Origin: an uncultured Clostridia bacterium | GTDB taxonomy: Bacteria > Bacillota > Clostridia > Christensenellales > UBA1242 | Length of the DNA: 34,396 nt | NCBI GenBank assembly: GCA_904397185.1 | Contig: CAJFOL010000030.1 | Location: 1-34,396 of the forward strand | Reading direction: 5' to 3' | Shown: positions 1 to 9,321 of the stretch, in pieces | Layout of the letters: every line of letters starts with the position of its first letter | How positions within the stretch are numbered: position 1 is the first letter of the stretch | Notes under the pieces: generated by a model | Database searches by the model: none | Seen by the model: the letters and a program-made list of their open reading frames with translations, nothing else | What the model was told of the DNA's origin: nothing | Program-made: the position numbers and the translations under genes

Positions 1-61
1 CTATCATGCCTACAATCTGAAGACATTCGAGTGCTATCCCCGCTATTGTTTCTACTTCCAT
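1..61 (-). CDS. 5' end of a minus-strand gene truncated by the window edge (MEVETIAGIALECLQIVGMI...), product unknown
   Basis: ATG at 61 (minus strand) preceded by AAAAAGGAGCAAAT, a good Shine-Dalgarno; frame open to the window edge. Confidence 0.5.
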   Translation of the reverse strand, partial: MEVETIAGIALECLQIVGMI

Positions 62-273
62 ATTTGCTCCTTTTTCGTTAATTTTGTATATCAAATGTAT
101 ATCATTTATACTACAAATTTGTGTTTTACGAAGAGATATCAAGGTTTTAACACAACAAAAAATGCCTAAACACTTTTTGGTTTTAAGCACCCTGCACTTC
201 ACTTTATTTATACTCTTATAAACTATAAATCTGAAAACAATAACGGCAAACAACCTCTTCAATAGATTAATAG

Positions 274-371
274 AATTTTTGAGGTATAAGGTATTAAGGT
301 TTTTTGAAACTAAACTGAAAACAGCCTTTTCATTTTATAAAATTTTCGAGGTATGAGGATTAAGGTTTTGA
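274..371. repeat. Two imperfect direct copies of AATTTT(T/C)GAGGTAT(A/G)AGG..ATTAAGGTTTT
   Basis: Copy 1 at about 274-306, copy 2 at about 341-371, read directly from the sequence. Confidence 0.55.
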
Positions 372-739
372 GGTATTTCCCCTTAGTTTAAAATATAATG
401 TCTAATCAATAACAAAAGATAAAAGTCTAGATAATAAGTCTCTATATAACTCTATTATAAAAAAGATATAAAAGATATATTTGTCGAGAATATTTATGTA
501 AAAATATCCATTGTAAACAATAATAACTGTGTTTATTTTTATTTCATAAAAACAGGATACCCCCTACTATTGAAAAACATCAAAGCACTAACCCTATCAA
601 TAAAAAACTAACTGGCAAGGTAAACCTAATTGAACTACAAAACTACCAAGATATAGCATTTAATCTAGCGATGCAAATAAAATTCGTAAAATAAAAAATA
701 TAATATTACTGGCAAAAAAGTCTACTTAAGTCACAAACA

Positions 740-1345
740 TTACAAGACTCTGTTAGTCAATAAAAATGAATAATTCTTTAGTTCTTTCCTTAGTAACTTA
801 TAATTGGGTAAAAATTTCTCTACTAAAGACCAAAATTGCTTTGAGTGATTAAATTCTTTACTATGGCAAAGTTCATGTGTGATAACATATTCACACAACT
901 GTATAGGTAAGATTAAAATTTTCCAGTTTAATCTCATATTTTTATTGTTATCAAGATACCCCCAAACTCTTTTTGAGTTAGTTAGATTTAATGATTTATA
1001 ATATAGTTTATATTTATTTGACAATCGTTCTACAATTGGACTTAGATATTTTTCAAATGCCTCTGCATAAAATTTTTCTTTCTTCCCGCTATATTCTATT
1101 TCTTTACCAAATAAATAGACATAAGACTTAAAATCATACTCCTCTTTCTTCAAACACATTTCTTTGACCTTATCTAATTGTCTGTTGATCCATTTTTGCT
1201 TTGAAACTATAAATTCCTGTATCTTTTCATTAGATAAATTCTTTGGTGCTTTAACCACGAGTTGTCCATTATCTGTTACTTTTAAACTTAAATTTTTATA
1301 TCTCCCTTTATATAGTTTAATATCAATAAAATTTAAAATATTCAT
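740..1345 (-). CDS. YgjP-like (DUF45/M48-type) zinc metallopeptidase
   Basis: HELCHSKEFNHSKQFW matches the HExxH...NHSxxFW signature of the YgjP family; likely start is MNILNF at 1345 rather than 1363, because a -10 box lies at 1353-1358. Confidence 0.85.
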   Translation of the reverse strand: MNILNFIDIKLYKGRYKNLSLKVTDNGQLVVKAPKNLSNEKIQEFIVSKQKWINRQLDKVKEMCLKKEEYDFKSYVYLFGKEIEYSGKKEKFYAEAFEKYLSPIVERLSNKYKLYYKSLNLTNSKRVWGYLDNNKNMRLNWKILILPIQLCEYVITHELCHSKEFNHSKQFWSLVEKFLPNYKLLRKELKNYSFLLTNRVL

Positions 1346-1352
1346 AATCTTT

Positions 1353-1381
1353 ATTATACACAATTACCCTAAATATCGCAA
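1353..1381 (-). promoter_or_regulatory. sigma-A-like promoter TTGCGA-17-TATAAT for the ygjP-like gene
   Basis: minus-strand hexamers at 1376-1381 (-35) and 1353-1358 (-10), spacer 17. Confidence 0.5.
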
Positions 1382-1412
1382 AAGTTTTTATATCATTTCA
1401 CAAAAATTTTCG

Positions 1413-1433
1413 CTAGTATGCATTGCATACTAG
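1413..1433. repeat. Perfect palindrome CTAGTATGCA-T-TGCATACTAG in the divergent intergenic region
   Basis: 10-bp arms around one central base, read directly. Confidence 0.9.
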
Positions 1434-1466
1434 TTTTATGTTTTTATAAAAATTAATCAAAATTTG

Positions 1467-1495
1467 TTGACTAAACATTAATATTAGATTATAAT
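1467..1495 (+). promoter_or_regulatory. sigma-A-like promoter TTGACT-17-TATAAT for the PadR-TM gene; the -10 is embedded in the perfect palindrome AGATTATAATCT (1486-1497)
   Basis: hexamers and spacer read directly; start codon at 1514 with AGAGG upstream. Confidence 0.65.
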
Positions 1496-1513
1496 CTTCT
1501 TAGAGGTAAAAAT

Positions 1514-3349
1514 ATGGATCTTTATGCAAAAGGACAACTTTCTTTTTTGATACTAACCTGCTTACTAGAGCGTGATTTTTATGGGTTAGATTTAATTAGC
1601 GAAATATATAATAAATCCAATGGGAGAATTGAACTTAAAAAACCTAGTGTTTATTCAAATCTTACTAGGATGGAAAAACAAGGATATGTTTCATCTTATT
1701 TGAAAAATAGTGAATTAGGACCAAATAGAAAATATTACTCTGTTACAGAACGTGGAAGGTCATTCTATCAAGACTTGAAAGATTATTTTGACAGAAATAA
1801 TATTGACGTTTTTAAAGACTTCAAAGATTTTGAAGCCAACTCTTCTAACACAGTTAATATAAATGAAACAAATGCTCAATATAACAATGTTAATTATTTT
1901 GCTCAGTCTCATACTGATGAATCTAGTGTAGACAATGAGCAGTTGCAAGACGATAGCCAACAAAGTGGCAATAAAAATATTGATACAGAAGAAAACGATT
2001 ACTTTGATTTCTCAGGGCTGGATGAACAATCACCAGAAGTTAAGCAAGATGATAATATAAACAAGAATGTTACTCAACAAAGTTTATCAAATGAAGATGT
2101 CCAACAAACTGAAACTGTAAATGGCAATACTTTTCAAACAAATACATATTCTATAAAATCATTACTAACTACAACCAATATAAATAGTTACGATAAAAAT
2201 GATTTTGTCAATAAAGTAAATGTCGAAGACAATAAAATACAACCTCAACAATCAGTTACGGATAACAGTAATACAGAAACCACTACTAAAAAAGATGATG
2301 CGGTTTTCTTAAATAACAAAGACGTTGAAGAGTATAATAAAAGACTTTATGACATATCCAAAGACATTAACCGTTACAAGAGAAAGAAAAGTTTTGCAGA
2401 GGACCAAATCGCTTTTCAAGTTGATAATTCTTCCCCTATTAGTGAGGCTAATGAACGGAAAAGAACTAACATTGAAGACTTTAAAAACTCAATACTTGAA
2501 AACAAAGGTAAAGTAGATAGTTACGACTATTCAAAGCAAATGGCCTATCGATTCAATAAAGAAAATCGGACATATCAAGATGTCCTTAATGGCAATAGTC
2601 AAAAGAAAGAAGAAAAACCTGATGATGGTAAATTTATCACTGGTAGATTAGATGTAAGTCAAGTAGAACATGCTCGTAAAATTGAACCACCAAGGTTAAA
2701 AATAATCACTGAAAATTCCAATCGTGATAATTATAATATGCCAGCACCAAAACGGGATAAATCTATAGACCCATCACACAAAGAAATCTTATCTAGACTT
2801 TACTCGAAAACAAAAAATTCTGGCAATGATGAAATCCGTGATGATGCAATTTATGACTACAACGACTTGAAAGATTTTTACGATGACCAAAACATTTCAT
2901 TTAGTGAGTACCAAAAGCCAGCAGAAAGAGTTGAACATAACACAAACAAGTTATATCTTATAATATCAGTCGTCACCTTCTTAGTGTCAAGCATTTGCTC
3001 AGCCATTCTATATGGAATATTAGCAGGCTCAAACCTAATCAACAATTCAACAAATTTCTTATATATATTATTACCTTCACTGCTTATTATAGATATTTTA
3101 GTCACATTCTATAATTATAAAAAATATAAAAGTTGGATGCCAAAACCTATTCTACAACAATGGAAAATATGGTGCATTGCTCTTTTAATTTCAGCAGTAG
3201 TAGTTGGGCTAAACTTTATTTGCGGATTAACTCCAGCAAGATTCTCAGAGTTTGCAACAACTACATTTCTTCCGATAATACTTTCATTTATTATTTTCCC
3301 AATGAGATATTATATTAAAAGATTTTTACTTATAAAATACTGGAAATAA
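1514..3349 (+). CDS. PadR-type winged-helix regulator with long low-complexity linker and C-terminal multi-TM domain (611 aa)
   Basis: N-terminus LSFLILTCLLERDFYGLDLISEIYNKS...KKPSVYSNLTRMEKQGYVSSYL...RKYYSVTERGRSFYQDL is PadR-like; ~350-aa N/D/Q/K-rich middle; C-terminus with about four hydrophobic segments. Confidence 0.85.
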   Translation: MDLYAKGQLSFLILTCLLERDFYGLDLISEIYNKSNGRIELKKPSVYSNLTRMEKQGYVSSYLKNSELGPNRKYYSVTERGRSFYQDLKDYFDRNNIDVFKDFKDFEANSSNTVNINETNAQYNNVNYFAQSHTDESSVDNEQLQDDSQQSGNKNIDTEENDYFDFSGLDEQSPEVKQDDNINKNVTQQSLSNEDVQQTETVNGNTFQTNTYSIKSLLTTTNINSYDKNDFVNKVNVEDNKIQPQQSVTDNSNTETTTKKDDAVFLNNKDVEEYNKRLYDISKDINRYKRKKSFAEDQIAFQVDNSSPISEANERKRTNIEDFKNSILENKGKVDSYDYSKQMAYRFNKENRTYQDVLNGNSQKKEEKPDDGKFITGRLDVSQVEHARKIEPPRLKIITENSNRDNYNMPAPKRDKSIDPSHKEILSRLYSKTKNSGNDEIRDDAIYDYNDLKDFYDDQNISFSEYQKPAERVEHNTNKLYLIISVVTFLVSSICSAILYGILAGSNLINNSTNFLYILLPSLLIIDILVTFYNYKKYKSWMPKPILQQWKIWCIALLISAVVVGLNFICGLTPARFSEFATTTFLPIILSFIIFPMRYYIKRFLLIKYWK

Positions 3350-3353
3350 TCGC

Positions 3354-3415
3354 AAAAAAGACCGAATAAAAAATTAAGTAAACATAATTTAAGTTTGCAA
3401 TAATCGGTCTTTTTT
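3354..3415. terminator. Bidirectional intrinsic-terminator-like inverted repeat AAAAAAGACCGA...TCGGTCTTTTTT between convergent genes
   Basis: 12-bp arms 3354-3365 / 3404-3415; loop of about 38 nt is unusually long. Confidence 0.6.
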
Positions 3416-3435
3416 AATTTCCAATTCTTAGTTAT

Positions 3436-4050
3436 TTAATTATGTCTCTTTATTTTAAACATAGAGAATAATAAATCACCTAACATAAATACAATTAAAA
3501 TAATAAGTGAAATTATAAAAATATAAGATACAGAGTTTTGAAAAACGGTACATAGTAATGTAATTGCTAGCGAAGATATCAATGCCCCTATTGTGATTGA
3601 TATAAAGGCATAGTGTATATTCAGATTTGAAAGTCCAGCAATTAAACTACCCGTCCAAACACCTGTAAGAGGTAATGGAACTGCAACCAGAGCGGTTAAT
3701 GCTACATATTTTTTAAATTCTGATGTTTGCTTTTGAATTGCTTGACCTTTAAATTTATACTTTTGTAAAAATTTATTTATCACAAACCCTGTCGTTTTTT
3801 GTTTAAGTTTTCTTATAATTAATATTATCAAGTAACAAGGTATAATTGAGCCAAAAAACGATAATAAAAATGCTGTCAAAGGTTGTAGTGCATTATCGCT
3901 CCAAATCGCAGTATTCATTGCAAGTGGTATTGATATTTTACTTTCAAGAGTTGGACACATCGCTACTAAAATCACAGCAAGCCATACACAATTTGAAAAG
4001 TTTTCACCTATAAATCCTATAAAGTTATCCATATTATATTTTATTAGCAA
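3436..4050 (-). CDS. Small multi-drug export protein-like membrane protein (COG2426 type)
   Basis: Hydrophobic protein with MCPTLESKISIPLAM... and VALTALVAVPLPLTGVWTGSLIAGL motifs typical of the family. Confidence 0.7.
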   Translation of the reverse strand: MLIKYNMDNFIGFIGENFSNCVWLAVILVAMCPTLESKISIPLAMNTAIWSDNALQPLTAFLLSFFGSIIPCYLIILIIRKLKQKTTGFVINKFLQKYKFKGQAIQKQTSEFKKYVALTALVAVPLPLTGVWTGSLIAGLSNLNIHYAFISITIGALISSLAITLLCTVFQNSVSYIFIISLIILIVFMLGDLLFSMFKIKRHN

Positions 4051-4170
4051 TTAATAAACATATGACTAAGAAAATGTTAATTATTTTATATGAATCTACT
4101 TAATTTAAATTATATTATCGGAAGCCGAACTTGCTTGCAAGAGTGAGGATTATGGTCATACATACTATGT

Positions 4171-4253
4171 GATGAGTGTGTGAAGCAGACAAATTCGCTA
4201 GAATTTATTAAAATTTTATGCTAATTAAATTTTATCATCACATAGTTTATAAA
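4171..4253 (-). repeat. Intergenic repeat copy A (element shared with 11495-11578)
   Basis: Its reverse complement TTTATAAACTATGTGATGATAAAATTTAATTAGCATAAAATTTTAATAAATTCTAGCGAATTTG aligns nearly base-for-base with copy B. Confidence 0.85.
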
Positions 4254-4263
4254 GCAGACATGA

Positions 4264-4291
4264 AAAATGCACTCATAAATGAGTGCATTTT
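4264..4291 (-). terminator. Intrinsic terminator downstream of rny
   Basis: AAAATGCACTCA-TAAA-TGAGTGCATTTT hairpin with T-run on the minus strand, just past the rny stop. Confidence 0.85.
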
Positions 4292-4303
4292 AATTTATAT
4301 AGG

Positions 4304-5893
4304 TTATTTTGCTGTTTCGGTAACTCTACTCTCCCTAATAACAACAACTTTAATCTGTCCTGGATATTGCATTTCATTCTCGATACGTTTAGCGATATCC
4401 TTTGCCAAAACAAATGATTCATTGTCACTAACTTGGTCAGGTTTTACAATTATTCTAACCTCACGGCCTGCCTGAATTGCATAAGATTTTTCAACACCTT
4501 TAAAATCATTGCATATACTTTCAAGTTGTTCCAGTCTCTTGATATAATTCTCAAAACTTTCTCGTCTCGCACCAGGTCTTGAACTTGAAATTGCATCAGC
4601 AACTTGTACAATGACTGCCTCAACACTTTGGAATGGAACATCACCATGATGTGCTTGAATACAGTGAATTACAGCATCGGATTCTTTATATTTCTTCGCA
4701 AGGTCAACACCGATAGTCACGTGAGTCCCCTCAATTTCATGGTCAAGTGCTTTTCCTATATCATGTAATAATCCACCTCGTTTGGCTATTGCAACATTTG
4801 CTCCAAGTTCGGTAGCAAGAAGTCCAGCAATAATAGCGGTTTCAACACTGTGCTTTAAACAGTTTTGTCCATAACTTGTCCTGTACTTAAGCCTACCTAA
4901 AACTTTTACAAGTTCTGAGTTTAAATTGTAAATGCCAACATCATTACAAGCATTTTCACCCGCTTCTTTGATTGTCCTATCAACTTCTTTTGTCGCTTTA
5001 GCAACGACTTCTTCAATTCTTCCAGGATGAATTCTTCCATCAAGAATAAGTTTTTCAAGCGCAATTCTAGCAATTTCCCTACGAACTGGGTCAAAACTTG
5101 AAATTGTTATTGACTCTGGAGTGTCATCTACTATAAGTTCGACTCCTGTTGCACTTTCAATTGAACGAATATTTCGTCCTTCTCTACCAATAATCCTACC
5201 CTTCATGTCGTCACTAGGAAGAGCAACACTTGTAACTGTCGTCTCTGAAGTAAGATCAGTTGCACATTTTTGAATAGCAGTCACCACTATTTCTCGTGCA
5301 ATCTTGTCTGCATTATTTTTAGTTTCTTCTTCGACTCTCTTAATAATTGCACCAGCATCTTTTTTGGCTTCTTCGGTTACATTTTCAAGTAATATATCCT
5401 TTGCCTCTTTTTTTGTAAGCCCAGATATTTTCTCTAGTTTTTCTAACATTTGGTCTCGAATCTGCTCTTGTTCTTTTATCTTATCTTGCAAAACTATTTT
5501 AGTATTTTCTAGTTGAGACTTTTCGTTCTCTAGTTGTGTTGACTTTGTATCCAAAGTCGTTTCTTTTTTAGTGAGGTACTCTTCTCTTTGGTCAAGTCTT
5601 TCTTCTTGTTTTTGAAGTTCTCCACGTCTTTCTTTCACCTCATTATTGGCTTCATCCCTAATTTTTTGGGCTTCATCTTTAGCCTCAATAAGTGATTCTT
5701 TCTTTATGCTCTTTGCTTCTGCATACGCCTCTTCAATTATCTTTACAGCATTTGATTTACTTTTATCAAGTTTTTTGTTTATGACAATTTTATAAATTAT
5801 AGCCCCAAGTACTGCCCCAACAATCAAGGCAACTACTCCACTAACTACACCGGCGGTCACAGCAGCATCGCATAATATGCTTAAACTGCTCAT
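4304..5893 (-). CDS. rny: Ribonuclease Y
   Basis: N-terminal TM, long coiled coil, KH region ([29 protein letters not shown]) and HD domain ([24 protein letters not shown]). Confidence 0.98.
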   Translation of the reverse strand: MSSLSILCDAAVTAGVVSGVVALIVGAVLGAIIYKIVINKKLDKSKSNAVKIIEEAYAEAKSIKKESLIEAKDEAQKIRDEANNEVKERRGELQKQEERLDQREEYLTKKETTLDTKSTQLENEKSQLENTKIVLQDKIKEQEQIRDQMLEKLEKISGLTKKEAKDILLENVTEEAKKDAGAIIKRVEEETKNNADKIAREIVVTAIQKCATDLTSETTVTSVALPSDDMKGRIIGREGRNIRSIESATGVELIVDDTPESITISSFDPVRREIARIALEKLILDGRIHPGRIEEVVAKATKEVDRTIKEAGENACNDVGIYNLNSELVKVLGRLKYRTSYGQNCLKHSVETAIIAGLLATELGANVAIAKRGGLLHDIGKALDHEIEGTHVTIGVDLAKKYKESDAVIHCIQAHHGDVPFQSVEAVIVQVADAISSSRPGARRESFENYIKRLEQLESICNDFKGVEKSYAIQAGREVRIIVKPDQVSDNESFVLAKDIAKRIENEMQYPGQIKVVVIRESRVTETAK

Positions 5894-5909
5894 TTCTTGT
5901 CCCCTTTTA

Positions 5910-5927
5910 ATGGTATAATACTACCAT
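5910..5927 (-). promoter_or_regulatory. Inverted repeat ATGGTA-N6-TACCAT at the predicted rny transcript 5' end
   Basis: 6-bp arms read directly, just downstream of the -10 box. Confidence 0.5.
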
Positions 5928-5931
5928 AATA

Positions 5932-5960
5932 ATTATACATGATAAAAGAATATATGTCAA
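5932..5960 (-). promoter_or_regulatory. Consensus sigma-A promoter TTGACA-17-TATAAT for rny
   Basis: minus strand: -35 at 5955-5960, -10 at 5932-5937, spacer 17. Confidence 0.85.
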
Positions 5961-6048
5961 ATAAATCAATAAGAAAAATTTAGTAAATTTAAATTTTAAA
6001 GTATCGAGTTTTATTATTAGTCTATAACCCTAATTTTTTCAGTATCGA

Positions 6049-6065
6049 TTTTCTGCAGCAGAAAA
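6049..6065. repeat. Palindrome TTTTCTGC-A-GCAGAAAA downstream of the MBL gene
   Basis: 8-bp arms around one base; AGTATCGA(G/T)TTTT also occurs twice nearby (about 6000 and 6041). Confidence 0.7.
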
Positions 6066-6075
6066 AAATTATTAT

Positions 6076-6882
6076 CTATAAAATTTTTATTTCCTCCATA
6101 TCATTTGGGACATAGACTTTTCTATTAAAATAATCTTTTGCTTCATCTAAATATAGTTCTTGTCTTTGATCTCCATGAGTGTCTTCTGTATGATAAAGTA
6201 TTAGATTTTTAATGTTGAGTTTATTCATAACCTCGCTAACACTCTTTGTTGTAGAATGATTCTTTTCATATGCATGAAAAATGTTTTCTTCTTTTTCAAG
6301 GCAAAATGCTTCGTGAGTTACATAATCATAATTTTTAATTTTTTCATACAAAACAGGATTTAAGGTTTCATCGCCAAGGAAAGCAAAGGTTTTATTGGAT
6401 AAAACACATTCAAAACCAAACTGTTTTGTACCCCTTGCCATTATGTCAAAAAATGCGTAGTCAACACCATTTATGGAATACCTATCGTTATCGTTTAAAA
6501 TATGAAAATTAAAGTGCGAATATATAATATCCATGAGGCTACTTGGCAAAATATATTTTGCTATCTCCTTAATCGATTGATAGACAACATCGTTGCAATA
6601 TATATTTATTTTTTCAATATCATTTTTGCCTTTTAAATACTGGCTAATTTTCTTAAAATACCAAAACAGTCCAAGTATATGGTCTGTGTGAGAGTGAGAA
6701 ATAAAAATATGTTTTATCATGCGATAATCAATCTCAGCAAGTCCTAATCTCTTTATAATTTCAATACTCCCACCAGTGTCTACTAAAAAATCACCTTTTT
6801 CATTTTGAATAACAAAACAAGTATTATATAAATCCATCGTTCCGCCATTCCCAACACCTAAAAATACAAGTTTAGTTTTCAT
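6076..6882 (-). CDS. MBL-fold metallo-hydrolase (RNase Z-like)
   Basis: ISHSHTDHILG motif (HxHxDH) plus FAFLGDETL and ILYHTED segments. Confidence 0.85.
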   Translation of the reverse strand: MKTKLVFLGVGNGGTMDLYNTCFVIQNEKGDFLVDTGGSIEIIKRLGLAEIDYRMIKHIFISHSHTDHILGLFWYFKKISQYLKGKNDIEKINIYCNDVVYQSIKEIAKYILPSSLMDIIYSHFNFHILNDNDRYSINGVDYAFFDIMARGTKQFGFECVLSNKTFAFLGDETLNPVLYEKIKNYDYVTHEAFCLEKEENIFHAYEKNHSTTKSVSEVMNKLNIKNLILYHTEDTHGDQRQELYLDEAKDYFNRKVYVPNDMEEIKIL

Positions 6883-6921
6883 ATTACCCTCATAACAAAA
6901 AAAGTCTAAACAAATTAATCA

Positions 6922-8079
<1,158 letters not shown>

Positions 8080-8111
8080 TTAATTTTATTCTTTCAAAAT
8101 TTTATTGATTT

Positions 8112-8177
8112 TACTATATATACTATTATGTCTTGCATACGTAATAGTATATATAGTATTATGCAATGCATAATACT
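8112..8177. repeat. Tandem palindromes: 17-bp-arm TACTATATATACTATTA...TAATAGTATATATAGTA, then AGTATTATGCA-A-TGCATAATACT
   Basis: Perfect arms 8112-8128/8142-8158 and 8155-8165/8167-8177. Confidence 0.9.
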
Positions 8178-9223
8178 TAATAAATAAACATTGCATCACC
8201 AAAAGAGAAAAATCTATAATGCTCTTGAACTGCTCCCTTATAGATCTGCATAGTTTCATCATACCCTGCAAATGCTGAAATAAGCATTATAAGTGTACTT
8301 TCTGGGAGATGGAAATTAGTAATCAATGCATCGACAAATTTGAATTTGTATGACGGATATATAAATATGTTTGTTTCTCTCTTCTGTGGCATAATCACAC
8401 CCCTCTCGTCAGCACAACTTTCAAGTACTCGGACAGAAGTGGTTCCAACAGCAATTATCCTTCGCCCATCACTTTTTGCCTTGTTTAATTTGTATGCATT
8501 CTCTTCGGTCATTTCAATATACTCGCTATGCATATCATGGTTTAAAATGTTATCTTCTTTTACGGGTCTAAACGTTCCAAGTCCAACGTGCAACAAAACT
8601 TCGACTATTTCCACACCCTTATCTTTGATTTCTTGTAAAAGTTCTGGTGTAAAATGGAGACCTGCCGTAGGTGCCGCAGATGAGCCCTCAACTTTTGAAT
8701 ATACAGTTTGATACCTTTCTTTGTCCTTTAATTTTTCATGTATGTATGGTGGAAGTGGAACTTGTCCTACTTCGCTTAAACGTTCTTCGAACACTCCATC
8801 AAAATCAAATTGTATAGTACAACCGCCATACTCACCTTTTGACAAGATGACACATGACAAATTTTGACTGAATGTTACTTTTGTCCCAACAGACAATCTT
8901 TTAAAGGGTTTTGCTATAGCCTCCCAAGTTTTTAGGTCAATTCGTTTTTGAAGTAAAATTTCAATCTTTGCTCCCGTCTCCTTATATCCATAAAGCCTTG
9001 CAGGCAATACCCTTGTATTGTTTATAACAAGCACATCTCCTTCATGCAAATAATCTACTATATCTCTAAAAATTTTATGTTCTATTGTTTTTGCTTTTCT
9101 ATTATAAACCAAAAGTCTAGAACTATCACGTGGCTCAACTGGTGTTTGAGCAATCAGTTCTTCTGGTAAATCATAATAGTAACTACTTTTTAAAAATAAA
9201 TCTTTATTATTTATGTTAGTCAT
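8177..9223 (-). CDS. queA: S-adenosylmethionine:tRNA ribosyltransferase-isomerase
   Basis: [47 protein letters not shown] and [21 protein letters not shown]. Confidence 0.98.
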   Translation of the reverse strand: MTNINNKDLFLKSSYYYDLPEELIAQTPVEPRDSSRLLVYNRKAKTIEHKIFRDIVDYLHEGDVLVINNTRVLPARLYGYKETGAKIEILLQKRIDLKTWEAIAKPFKRLSVGTKVTFSQNLSCVILSKGEYGGCTIQFDFDGVFEERLSEVGQVPLPPYIHEKLKDKERYQTVYSKVEGSSAAPTAGLHFTPELLQEIKDKGVEIVEVLLHVGLGTFRPVKEDNILNHDMHSEYIEMTEENAYKLNKAKSDGRRIIAVGTTSVRVLESCADERGVIMPQKRETNIFIYPSYKFKFVDALITNFHLPESTLIMLISAFAGYDETMQIYKGAVQEHYRFFSFGDAMFIY

Positions 9224-9321
9224 AATTTGTTTTCTCTCTTAAATAAACATATTTCAACAATTTATAAATCTTTTTTATTGTACATTTAAGCACTTTTATA
9301 TCTATATTTGTACTTATTCCT

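Noticed and set aside
62-739. tRNA, riboswitch or CRISPR in the non-coding left edge
   Set aside because: No cloverleaf, no regularly spaced repeat-spacer pattern and no recognisable riboswitch core; only two direct repeats found.
1164-1433. Plus-strand ORFs overlapping minus-strand genes (e.g. 1164-1433, 5304-5516, 7583-7807, 8340-8711, 9692-9988, 12566-12907, 15000-15421, 19495-19869, 28498-28773, 29197-29517)
   Set aside because: Antisense shadows of clearly recognised conserved genes, with no family motifs or independent RBS/promoter support.
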